DNA of 64,000 bases, taken from positions 3,015,501-3,079,500 of the forward strand of contig CM060833.1 of NCBI GenBank assembly GCA_030762175.1. The letters are read 5' to 3'. Positions 40,701 through 52,700 of this stretch are shown piece after piece. Below the pieces are notes generated by a model. That model was given only the letters and a program-made list of their open reading frames with translations. It did not search any database and was not told the origin of the DNA. The translations under genes and the position numbers were made by a program. The DNA is from Metallyticus violacea. Its lineage: Eukaryota > Arthropoda > Insecta > Mantodea > Metallyticidae. Position 1 is the first letter of the stretch, and each line of letters opens with the position of its first letter.

Positions 40701-43700
40701 CGATTTTTAGCAAGTAAAATTTAATTGTCAGAGATGAAATACATTAAAGGAGAGCAATATTCTAATTTGTTCTATGTTAAACTTCCAGTGATTTCAGGTT
40801 GATTCAAAGAGGGGATATTCAATATAAGTATATATTTATACATATCATGCTTATGATGTGAATGATTTAAAAGTGATTCTGATTTGATTGAATTGCTCAT
40901 TATGACTATGTGCTATATGGTTTCATAACTATAATTTCTGTTTATTTGCTTGTAACAATAAATATTAAAATGAGAAATCAACAAAGTGCAAATTTAACTT
41001 TCTACCTTAAAATTATACTTTCAAACAAGACAAATTTCACCAAAAAAGCTAAAAAACACTAAATGCTAACATCTACTATATCTATTTATCATATAGCATG
41101 TCATACTGAGTTTCTTATTTATAAGATTTTTGTAGGTATCCCATTTTAAACTCCTTTGAACCCATAGGCCAAGAAATTTGGTTGGTTCTACTTTCCCATT
41201 TCTGGTTTAGGAGTTTTAATTTGTAGAGCTACATATTCCTTATTTTCTTCTGTATGAATGTCCATTATTACTGTCTTATTGACATTTATTATGAGATTGT
41301 TAAACAATTTGGTCTGTTACTTGGTGAATTGATTTTAAGAAGTTTTCTTTGTTACTGCCCTTACCAGCAAAGTGAAGGGGCTTTGCAGAATCATCAGCTA
41401 AAATGTAATCATTAACAAATAGAAGGAAATTAAATGAAGAATATAGATATACAATTTTGATAAGGTATTTCAGCCTTTAAAACATCAAATAAGATCATAA
41501 AAATTTGTGGAATTTGAGTGATTGCTCATCAAAATTATATATTTATTGGTGCAACTCACTGTGAAAGCTCCCACCATTTAAAAACTGTCCTTATTAGAGA
41601 GTATGGCATTACTTAATCATTCTCTTACCATGGAACACAGGGCGTTGGCCAAGAAATCTATATCATTGCCATGTCTGGATAAGATGAGAGCTTTGTTCTG
41701 CATCACCTGAGGCAGTTCATGCAAAATCAGCTGCAAAACTTTCCAATCTGAAATAATAAGTTTAGTAAGTACTTGAAGCTGCATAACATCTTTATAACTA
41801 AATTTTAATGTCTCAAAACAAATCTAAATGATTATCTTCAATATTTTTATGATGAAAGTTACAACCAATACTGTAGAAATAAAGACTAATAAAACATATT
41901 CAATAAGTGAAACCTTATAAAATTTGCAGACTGATTATCATTTTAAGCTACAGCAGAAAAATTAAACAATAAAAATATAGCAAATTTTATTGGAGCCTGG
42001 AGAATGAGATGGTTGAATCACATAAATAAAATGTATGAAGGAAAATTGGTTATGAAAATTTATAAATGGAAACCAATTGGAGCTAAAACATTGGGCAGAC
42101 TAAACTGGGGAACTGATATATAAATAATCTGAAAAAGATGAACATTAGAACTTGAATAAAGGGTATCACAGATACGGCAAAGAAACACTGAGAAGGCCAA
42201 AACATTAAATTATGCAGCAATGCATTCAAAGAAGAAGCAGACAAATTAGAAAACTGCTAGTCATGATTTGTTTAAGAAACTATATGTTAATGCATTGCAT
42301 TGCCAAATACAGGATAAGCTATGAGTGTAAATTATTCTATTAAGAATTTGCTTGATTAGCCAGGAAACATGTTTTGAAAAAAGATACATAAAAATCTGAG
42401 ACAGTGGATTTAATATGACAACTGTTACATAAGCAAATGAAAGATGATATAACCTTTTTAAAAAATAACTTTGTTTCTTAACATAATTTCTTTTCAAATC
42501 TATACACCTATTCCAGCTAATTTCTAATTTGTTTATCACATCCAAAAATGTGATTTCTTCAGACCTGCAAAATAAGCATTTGTTTTGGCAACAACCTGTT
42601 CATTTGATGTGAATTTTCTTCCTGCTACCTATTTCTTCAAGTTGGAAAACAGAAAGTGGCCCAAGGGAGTCAAATCTGGAGAGTAGGAGGATGAGGAAGG
42701 ATGTCATTCCTTAAGTCCAATAATTTTGAAGTCATAATTGCATACATATGTGCTGGTGCATTTCTTTTTCTTCACCAAATAAGGACAACTTTTCTTGGTA
42801 ACATAATTTAATTACTCAGGTAACACTGAATATTCATTGATTATGGTTTTACCCTTTACCAAAAATTGCTGGTGCATTTCTTTTTCTTCACCAAATAAGG
42901 ACAACTTTTCTTGGTAACATAATTTAATTACTCAGGTAACACTGAATATTCATTGATTATGGTTTTACCCTTTACCAAAAATTCAATTATAATTATACTG
43001 TTTCAATTCAAAAACACAGGCATCATCACCTTTCCAGTCCAAGGTATTGTTTTTGCCTTCTTTAGAGTGCTCTCTGGCTGCAATCCACTGTTTCTATTGC
43101 ACCTTCATTTTCAGCATGTAGTGATGGACCCATATTCTGTTGACTGTCACTACTGTCTCTAAAATTCACCTGGCTTCCATTTAAACAGTTCCAAATTCTG
43201 CACAGAAATGACAACTTGTTCTCTGTTTTGGTCAATCATTAGCAACAAAGCCAAAATATTATACACCCAATCTCCAGAAATGTCCACAGCTTCAGCAATC
43301 TCCCGCACCCTCAGTCTCTAGTCGCTCAGCTCCATGTCATGGATTTTTTCAATTGTTTTGAGTCATTACCTCAATAGGATATCTGGAATGGTCTGCATCA
43401 CTTGTGCTTGATCAACTACACCTAAACTCATAAAACCATTTATACATTCGAAGCAAACGCACTGATTCACCATTATATTTGTCCAGCTTTGTTCTTTAAG
43501 GGGTCTTGTCTATTTAAAAAAGAAAGGTTTTATTAATACAGGAGATTCGCATTTCTTCATTTTGAATGCTTGTTTAAAAATTTGAGCAGCAAAATGTGTG
43601 TTAAACACAGAGTATGCTTTGCAACAGTTTTTAATGAACATTATCCCTCGGAAGTAGCCATTTCAGTTTATAAACTGAATAAATAATAAACTAACTTAAT

Positions 43701-46700
43701 GAAGTTAGTGTCCCCTAATACCAACTTATTTGTATATGTAGAGGGAAGTCAATGCATGTAATGTTGCTAGTACAGGTCCTGCAGATGAATGAATTGAAGC
43801 CGTCAAAATATGGTGTCAAACTGGACTAGCTTTAAGTAATGTTTTCGAAGCTGGAACAACCAGCATAGATAAAGAGTAAGGAAGGATGCAGCAGGATGTT
43901 ATGCAGGTCTATGGGAAGCTTATGGTATTGATGTCTTGTCATATCGGATTGTGTATCAGTTTTTTGCCAAGGACGTGCTAGTATGAACAATCGATCATGT
44001 GCAGGACGTCCCGGTGGGAGGTTCCAGAGCATCCACCATATTCCTATAACTTTGATCATTTTCCCAAACTAAAGGAATTTTCCATATTTCAAGTAGAGCA
44101 CTGCATCAAAGACATTAACAAAGGCAGCACTGCTACTGGTATCCTGCACCTTCCAGAAATCTGGCAATAGGTGCAAATCGTAGTAGGGAATTACATATAA
44201 GACAGGTGAAGGTATGATATTTCTACAGTAAATTGTTTAGTATATGTGCTTTTTTACCAGCCCACCTCATATGGAAATCTAACTTTGTACAAAGAAATGT
44301 CAAAAAATAACTAACATTATACAGAACTTCTATGTCACATTGCAGTAGTTCACCTCATAAGACAAGAATGCATTTACCTTTTTCCTGCTTGAGACAGATG
44401 ATGACTGCCTTGCATGCATGTGTAAGTGACAGATGAGTTACCATGCAGGTTGGGTATGAAGAAGGCATTGGACTCATTGGTGGGGGAGATACAGAACCTC
44501 CTACGTGCTCCCCTTCTTTATGATCCACAGCCAGGTAGGGACTGAATTTCAACATAGAAGAACCAGGCTCAGGATAACCAAGGTGATAATACGAGTTTGC
44601 TCGTATCTGGAGCAAGCACTCAAATATCTGCAAACATAAAACAGTGTAATCCCCTACATTCAACCTGTTCACACCAACTCCATTTACTTCCATAATACTA
44701 GGACATGTTTCACATGCTAATTGCTTGTATCATCAGCTGTTTTTTTTAATGGTGTTTAACGCCCATTTTTACTACTGAGGCACCACAGGTGGTGGACACT
44801 GATGGTATATGAGATCAAATGATTAACTGGGAAAGGATATTTTTTAAAGAAAGGAAGGATTCCAGACCTAAGTTTAGGGTACCTCTCTTGCATTTGCCAT
44901 TTATTAGGACTGAGGAAAACCTGAAAAAAACCTCAGTCAGGGAGGATGGTCCTCCAGACTTCCCTCTTACAAGTCTGAGCCCTTGCAACCTCAGTCACCC
45001 ATGGCGGTCCATTATCAGCTGTTGACCAACTACTCAAACTGGTGGCTGAATCCCGAGATGCTTTTTAGACAGTCTCAGATGGTTCTAGTAGGAACTTGTT
45101 GAGTTGGTTCATTGGTGGGAAATCAAAATTCATCAAGTTTTTCTTATTTTTTAAGATAAAAATCTTTTCCCATGTGAATGGTTCTATTGGTTTGTGAAGT
45201 TCTTTTAGCAGCCTAGTGTCTGGTTTAATTTCATGATTATTGCCCAAAAGTGAGCTGCTACTGCTGAATTATCAACCTGTTTAAAACAAATATTCCAAAA
45301 GTGTCCCTTCCTCAGAATTTCCAAATTTCTCTTCGTTTTTCAATGTATCTCTGATCACAATCCACATATTTGATTTCATAAATTCCTGATTTCTGTTCTG
45401 TTGGTATGGTGTCTTTTACTGTGCAATCCAATAAATTTTTGATATTATATTTGTTCTTTGGGGCTAACTTTATACCTTTTTCTTTTAATCCTCTTAAATT
45501 TTTTGTGGTAAGTTTGAGCTATTACTGTGTCTTTGATAGTAAAAATTATTAATAAAGTTAAAAGACTAAAGTCTATAAGAGAAGTTTTCACACTGAAGAA
45601 CATCAAGGAAAGATACAAATTTAAAAGCTTTACGTACCATCCAACTTACCACAAAATTTAAGAAGATATTTAAAGAACAAGATATAATGTTAGCCCCTAA
45701 AAATAAATAAAAATATAAAAACTCATTAAGTTGGCAGTAAAAGACACCATACCAACAGAACAGAAATCAGGATTGCAGTTTGTAATCAGAAATACATAAG
45801 AAAAACTAAGAGAAATTTTTAAATTTAGAGGAAAGAAGACTTTCAGAATATTAATTTTAAACAGGTTGATAATTCAGCATAGCAGCTCACTTTTGGACCA
45901 ATAATCATGACATTAAACCAGAGCCTAGGCTCCTAAAAGAACTTCACAAACCAATAGTACTATCCACTTAGGAAAACATTTTTATCTTAAAAAACAAAAA
46001 ACTTGATGAATTTTGATTTCCCACCCATAGACAAGCTCAGCAAATTCCTACTAGAACAATCAGAGACCCCCCAAAAAGCATCTTGGAATCCAGCCAACAA
46101 TTTGAGTAGTTGGTTAACAGCTGATGAAGCAATTAGCTTCCGAAACATGTCCTAGTGTTATGTAGATAAATGGAGTAGTATAAACAGGTTGAATATATTA
46201 ATGTAGGATATATTACCACTCCATTGTCTACAGACAGCTTCATAAATTAAATTTATTCACTTAAATGTAATCTGCCTCAAATGTTTTTGGGCTATTAGAA
46301 AAAAATCTGACATCACTTAAAAATAATTAAATTAAATTTTAAAATAGTAAAATAATGTTATCTTCTTTTAAGAACAATAGAAGACATATACAAATTTAAA
46401 TTATAACTGAGCTAAGTCCATATAATGAAACACAACAGAAACAGCTCCGAACTCGTGATGCATGGGGTGTTTATGATCAGAGACCAGAGGGTAGGCTAAT
46501 GTCTTTTCTATCAAGATGAACATATTTATGAGCTAGGGAGGGAGAAAAAAAACTTTCCATACATTTGGGGCAGGTAGGGCCATTTTTTAATTTTTTTTCC
46601 CTATTTTAAGTTTTAATCCTTTTATTTTTGCATTTGGAATTGTTATGGTTTTTTCTGTGATCATTTACACATTTTAAAATGTACATAACAATTTCAATAG

Positions 46701-49700
46701 ATGCAAGTAAAAAAAAAATTGTAAAATTAAATGGCAAGTTCACCTCATCTAAGTAGCTATTAAGAATCTTGTTATACATTTGTTTTTCAAGCAGTCAAAA
46801 ACTTTCTCCTCAAAACAATCGCTTAAGTTCTTTAAATAGTAGAACCTTCATTAGTGAAAGGAGCACATTGTTACCTCTGGCATACTATACCAGAAAATAA
46901 GAGGATGGGGAAGTACTGTAGTTTTGAATAGTCCTGACAAATTATCTGGCAACGATCTGTGTGAGACAATTCTAGGAAATATATGGTGGAAATAAGTTCT
47001 CAGCTGCATAATTGCAACAAACAATTGCAAGCGAGAAAAGTGAGAGTGGTACAGCTGTGTAATAAACTGTCCCTACAATGTGTTCAGTACAGAAGTAAGA
47101 GAGATACTAACCTGGTTCCGCTATAAATGCATAAACAGAAAATGAACTGGACCAGAAACCATAGCACATCTTTTGCTCATTTGCAGGACTATTTAAAACT
47201 ACTTTACTTTTAGTTGAACTTTAGCCTGGCTGAAGATGGGAACTAAATGTTCTCGAAACCGGTTCCATACATTTATGAAAAGTAAGTGAAGCTTTAAGAG
47301 TGTGTACTTCAACTGAATCATACAATGATATCAATTAATATGATTAGCTTGACTGTGCAATTTACATTTTAACACTTTATCTTGATCAACATTTTCATGA
47401 TGTTCTGAAAGGTGAATGTTCTGTTGTAACTGGTTTGAGTTCTTCCAAAATAGCTTGTTTTAAATATGCTCCAAACACTTCAGTGAAAGTAGAACATTCT
47501 TTTTCTATGATGAAAAATGTTCTCTCTGGTAAGCAGCTGACTATGACAGTTGAAATGTTGAAGAAACATCTTCTTGTTGCTCGTAACCAAGAAAAATAAC
47601 TTACGGAATTTAATGATGTGATAAAGGAATTATTAAGTATCTTAAATACATATTTTCATTAACAATGAGCGATATTACTCTTTACTTTTAATAAATGCTT
47701 TTTTCTGTGAGTCAGAATATTAGAACACTCTTTCTGGTTTCACTTAAGAGATTATTAGTGCGTGTTTCACTGTGTTCGATTCCAAATTGAATAAATATTG
47801 AAATGCTTTTTTACTTATATTACTGCCTATTTTCAGTTTTAAGTGCCTTTCTGCTTGCCTATTTTAACCAAAATAAATGCTGAACTTCTGGACTCTGAAT
47901 GATCACTGAACCACAGTTGGTATTTTACTAGTATTTCAGTCAGTCAGTCAGTCAGTCAGTCAGTCAGTCAGTCAGTCAGTCAGTCAGTCAGTCAGTCAGT
48001 CAGTCATTCATATATCGATCATGTGCTCAGGCTGCAGCATACAGCTTAACAACTAGATTTTGGCCATATTAATCTGTTATCTGCCAGTATATTAGTCTGG
48101 TTATGGTTTTACACTAACGTGCTGTTACTTACCATGTATCTGATGCTGCTCATGTTCTCAAACACAACAGGCTTAGCATAGTGCGACTCCAGATGATTTA
48201 CCAACAGCTTGTATGCTTTAGTGGCATGAGATGATGGCAACTGGTATAGTTTTACTATGAAGATCTTTATCAAACCCATCACAACAGTTTTCACATCTAT
48301 CACATCCATTTCATTTGTCACAACATTACCATCAGCAGTGTACTGCTCAAAAGGCCTATTTAAAAGCTGCAAAATAGGACATTTTGAATTAATTAATTTA
48401 TTTCTTCCAATTTCCATGAAAATATAACATGTTAACATATAAATAGAATCAATTTCATGCAGTTTTAACAAACAAGTAAACATGTTAAAATCAAAGTAAA
48501 CAATTTACATTTCCATATTCTGAATACATGTACACTTACTATTATATATTTAAATTTCCCACTTAAAAACCCTCAATTTATGGAGTTGTATTTCTTCTTT
48601 ATCCCATTACAACTAACACCAGGTTGAATATGTAATAGGAATATATATTCACTCCTAAATACTGCCATTATCAACATTACTATTCCCATTTAGCTTGCCC
48701 ACCTTCTTTAACCATTTTTGTCTCACATTCCCGATGTATTTTACAAGTTTTTTTTTATATTTTCATTTGACATTGGACATTTGCCCGTAATATACACATT
48801 CCTTATATCATTTAAACATATTACTCCTGTTCTAAACCATTCCAGTCCTTACCTCCCTCCCTTATCACAGGTTTAAATGTATTTTTCTCTTCCTCAATAA
48901 TTTTTTTAATGAGCCCTTAGTTTCAGAGTTTTTTTTTTGACATTAAGGCTACCCATGTTTCCTGTGTTTCAATATCCTCATTCTTGTTTTTATCTCTTTC
49001 CAAAATCCTTCACCCATTCTTTCCCCTCATACCATATTGATCCCATGTCAACTTCTTGTAGAATATTTTGGATTTTATATATCCAAGTTTTTTCCCCTAA
49101 CTTTTTCTTGTGCTACCTAATTCTGTTAGATGATATTCTCCCCTTCTAGTCTTCCTATTCTATATTAATATTTCTATTACCTTGCTTTTATAGCCCAATC
49201 TTCCTAGTTCCATTAGAGCACTTTGTTAGGTGAAAATCTAGGTAAGCCTAAGAGATTTCTACAAAAAAGTTTATCACATTTATCACTTTCCATCCTCCAT
49301 CTTGCCCCCAAATTTCCATTCCATACATCATTCTGCTCTTTACCATTGAACCATATACTCTCTCTAATCATTTTACTTGCATATCTGGTATTTTATTTAC
49401 ACAAGATGTAATTACACTCATAGCCATTTTTCCTTCCACTAATGTTTTTCTTTTTAGGTCGCTTCATTTCCCGTTACTAGAGTCTAACCCTCAGTTAATC
49501 AATTCTCTTGACAATTTCAATTTCTGCGCCTTTCCACCACCATTTCTAATGTTATTTTATTTTAAAACCTTTTTTTATCACCATAATCACCATTTAGTTT
49601 TATTTATCTTGAGATCCCAAGCTGTACAAAATGTACCTATAGTTTCTAGTTATCATTTTAATCCTACACTCATTTAAATAAAAAAAAAAAAAAAAACCTG

Positions 49701-52700
49701 TCTGCAAAGAGCAGACCTGGTATCTCTATATTATTTATAGTTGGCGAATATTTAATTTCACTATCAATAAATAGATTGAAGAGCATCATCAATAAATAGT
49801 TGAAGAGCATTGGACTAATTTACATCCTTGCCCGAGACCTACAACCATGTTTGTGATGTGTAACAAAGCACATTGTTACGTGGAAAAAATTGGGGAAAAA
49901 CTTAAAAAATGGTATGGATGTGTATAACACATAAGAATAAAATTAATAAGGAGGGGAATTAGTTACAGGTTTGAGGATATAGATAGGTGATGTATGTATT
50001 CAGGCAATGGGGGAGATTAGTTCGCTGATGTTTTATTAAAAGAAGGTGTACGAAAGAGGCACAGATTGATGTAATAAGAAAGAGATGACATGGTTTGGAT
50101 TAGGAATTTGGAGATTAAGGGGAGTTGGAGGAACTAGGAACAGGACATATGCGCAATAGATAGGGACACGGAAAATAAATTATATATTTTGATTGTCCAG
50201 GAATGATTAAGTGGAGGCAGCCACTGATAAAGAAATGGTTAAGATTACGGAATGAGACAGCAATAAAATAAATTTTTAGGGATCAATCCCAGATCAGGAA
50301 TTTAGGAGGATATTTATATTGATTTAAAAATGAATACAAATGAATGGTTAACAAATGAATTAATTTTGGAATGAAATTTCACATTCAAAATAATGTACTG
50401 TTCCTTTCTCCAAATTTCTATTTTTCTCTTCATTTTTCTGATGTATTTTTGATCACAATCTGCACATTTAATTTTTAAATTCCTGATTTCTGTTCTGTCG
50501 ACATGTCTTTTACTGTGGAACAAAGTAAACTTTAGGAATACTCATTTAGGAATATTAATTTTAAACAAATTGATAAATCAGAGGCAGCAGCTCACTTTTG
50601 GACCCAAATTCATTAACTTAAACCAGAGGCTAAGTTACTGACATAACTTCACAACACAATCTGAAAAATACAGGGAGTTATTGTATTTTGATGTTCTGGC
50701 TGTGAAGTAACTCAGCAACTTCCTATTTGAACCATCAGATGCCTCCATAGAAACACCTCAGAATCCAGCTGCCATATTCAGTAACCATTGCTCCTGAATG
50801 TTAATATATTTAATAAATTCTAATAGGGTATATTAATAATTATTAGAGGTATCTTTGCCCAGTTTACAATTTGAGATAAGTTTTAAGTTTCATATTGCAC
50901 TAGCAATTAATTTTCATTTAATAATCTCTTCTGAATCGAAATACATGTTTTGTGGGAACTTGTACTGAGCAAATCTCTCTCTATGTCAGTCCTGGTGGTG
51001 TAGTGGTAACCATACTTGCCTTATAAACCCAAGATCGCGGGTTCAAACCTGGCCAGGATCAATGGATTTTTTCGGGCGTAAAAATCCTGAGTATGGCTTC
51101 CTTTGGAAGGAAAGTAAAGCCGTGGGTCCCATGTCTACATTTATGGCATGAAAAAGAACCTCAAGCCTGAAAGAAGAGGCCTCTGAGCAAAATTTTTCGG
51201 CCGTTTCATGCCCTGAATAGAATGGGATGCTGATGACCTGAGATGTTGAAGAGTGTCCGTAAATAAATCAAATCAAAAAAATGAGCAAATCTCATATAAA
51301 TGAAACCATAAAGAGTGTTCTCAATATTTTGACTCAGAAGAGATTATTAATGCACGTTTCACTGTGTTCAATCCAAATGAATTAATATTGAAAGTTTTGT
51401 TAAACAAACAATAAAGCAATTTCTACTACTTAACTGTGTATAATTAAAATCGCCATTTGAGTTTATTTACCCACCTTCTCCAGAATATCCATGAGCTCTA
51501 GACAACGTTTGTTCTCACATTCCACACACAAGTCCACCAGAAGTTGTGCAGCAGCATTCCTGACAATGAGATCTGGATCTGTATCCACATGCTGCAGGTG
51601 TGGTACGACGATTCTCTCAATCAGGTCATCTTCATATATTGCTCTGTCATACATAAAAACACACATCAGTACTAGCATTTTAATGCAGTTCTGTTATAAA
51701 CATAATAACCCAGTGATTACTGCACCTGTTAGTGTGAATGACACTGGAGAGAACATCAAGCACCTTCACTCTGATGTTGGTACGTGTTTCCTGTCTGAAG
51801 TATTTCTCCAGTAGAGAGTGCAGCCTGCTTAGCCACAAGGAGCATGTTGGCACTATGGATCCCGACAGGTAACTCACTAGACGAAGAACTGAGGTTTCCT
51901 TCAAGAAAAAAATTATATTATCAACTACATACATATATGTATAATTATCTTACAGCATTTCTCAGGTGATCAGCCAGGTGAGTGTAGAAATTGTCACATA
52001 TAATGAAGCTGAACATTTACTGTGAGATTAGTTTTGCTTTCTCCCAGAGTGTTTTGCCTACGACCAGCCAGGTCTTGGTGATTAGCAGGAGGGTAAAACA
52101 ACAAAACCATATAATAAAACACAAACCAATTTAAGAGGCTGGTTACCAAATTACCAAATGAGGTGTTGAAACTGCATGTCCTCATTTTTCATACATTTTT
52201 GGTATCTCGTAGGAAATTATTCATGTTCATTTTGAGAAATGTAGATAATTTCCTGACGAATATTATCTCTAGATAGATAAATATTGGGAAGATGTTAATG
52301 GAATTTTAGCATCCTCCAGCACATCATATAGAAATAGAGATAATGAATAAAAATGTTTAAAAATAAAGGTTAAGCTGTCTTGAATTCAGAATTAAGTTCA
52401 AAAAATTCCTAAGTATGACTCAATAAAATAAAGAACAATTCCAAGATGAAAACTAGTATTCAACAAGTAGGTGAAACATAAGACAGTTAGGTATTGATAC
52501 AAAGACAATTGCCTGGGGCCTGTGAGCTACAGAGCCCCAAATTTGTTGGATCTAAATATGGGATCTCTTCTGTGATGTTTGGCAAGCATAAGGTGCCAAA
52601 TTAGTTGATCTGCAGACTGTTGTCCTTATTCAGAATATTTTCTCCTCCTTTTTGGCCAGGGCTTCCTTGAATATATATTTCTGAATATCTCTGGGATATG

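Larger units (their letters stand above)
44655..45530 (-). mobile_element. PLE-A 3' region next to exon 7, split by a SINE-A
   Basis: Terminal region 44655-44740, then after the SINE (44741-45013) the endonuclease remains: [55 protein letters not shown] to 45400, and SKDTVIAQT at the inner edge. Minus strand, same sense as TSC2. Mirror partner at 45535-46210. Confidence 0.85.

Noticed and set aside
47937..48006. CRISPR-like or satellite array
   Set aside because: It is a simple tetranucleotide repeat without spacers.
48937..49411. Plus-strand frames rich in F, L, P and S
   Set aside because: They are antisense shadows of the non-LTR RT relic on the minus strand.
51000..51060. tRNA gene at the SINE-B head
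   Set aside because: Same reason: box sequences are part of a repeated 300-bp unit with a target duplication.
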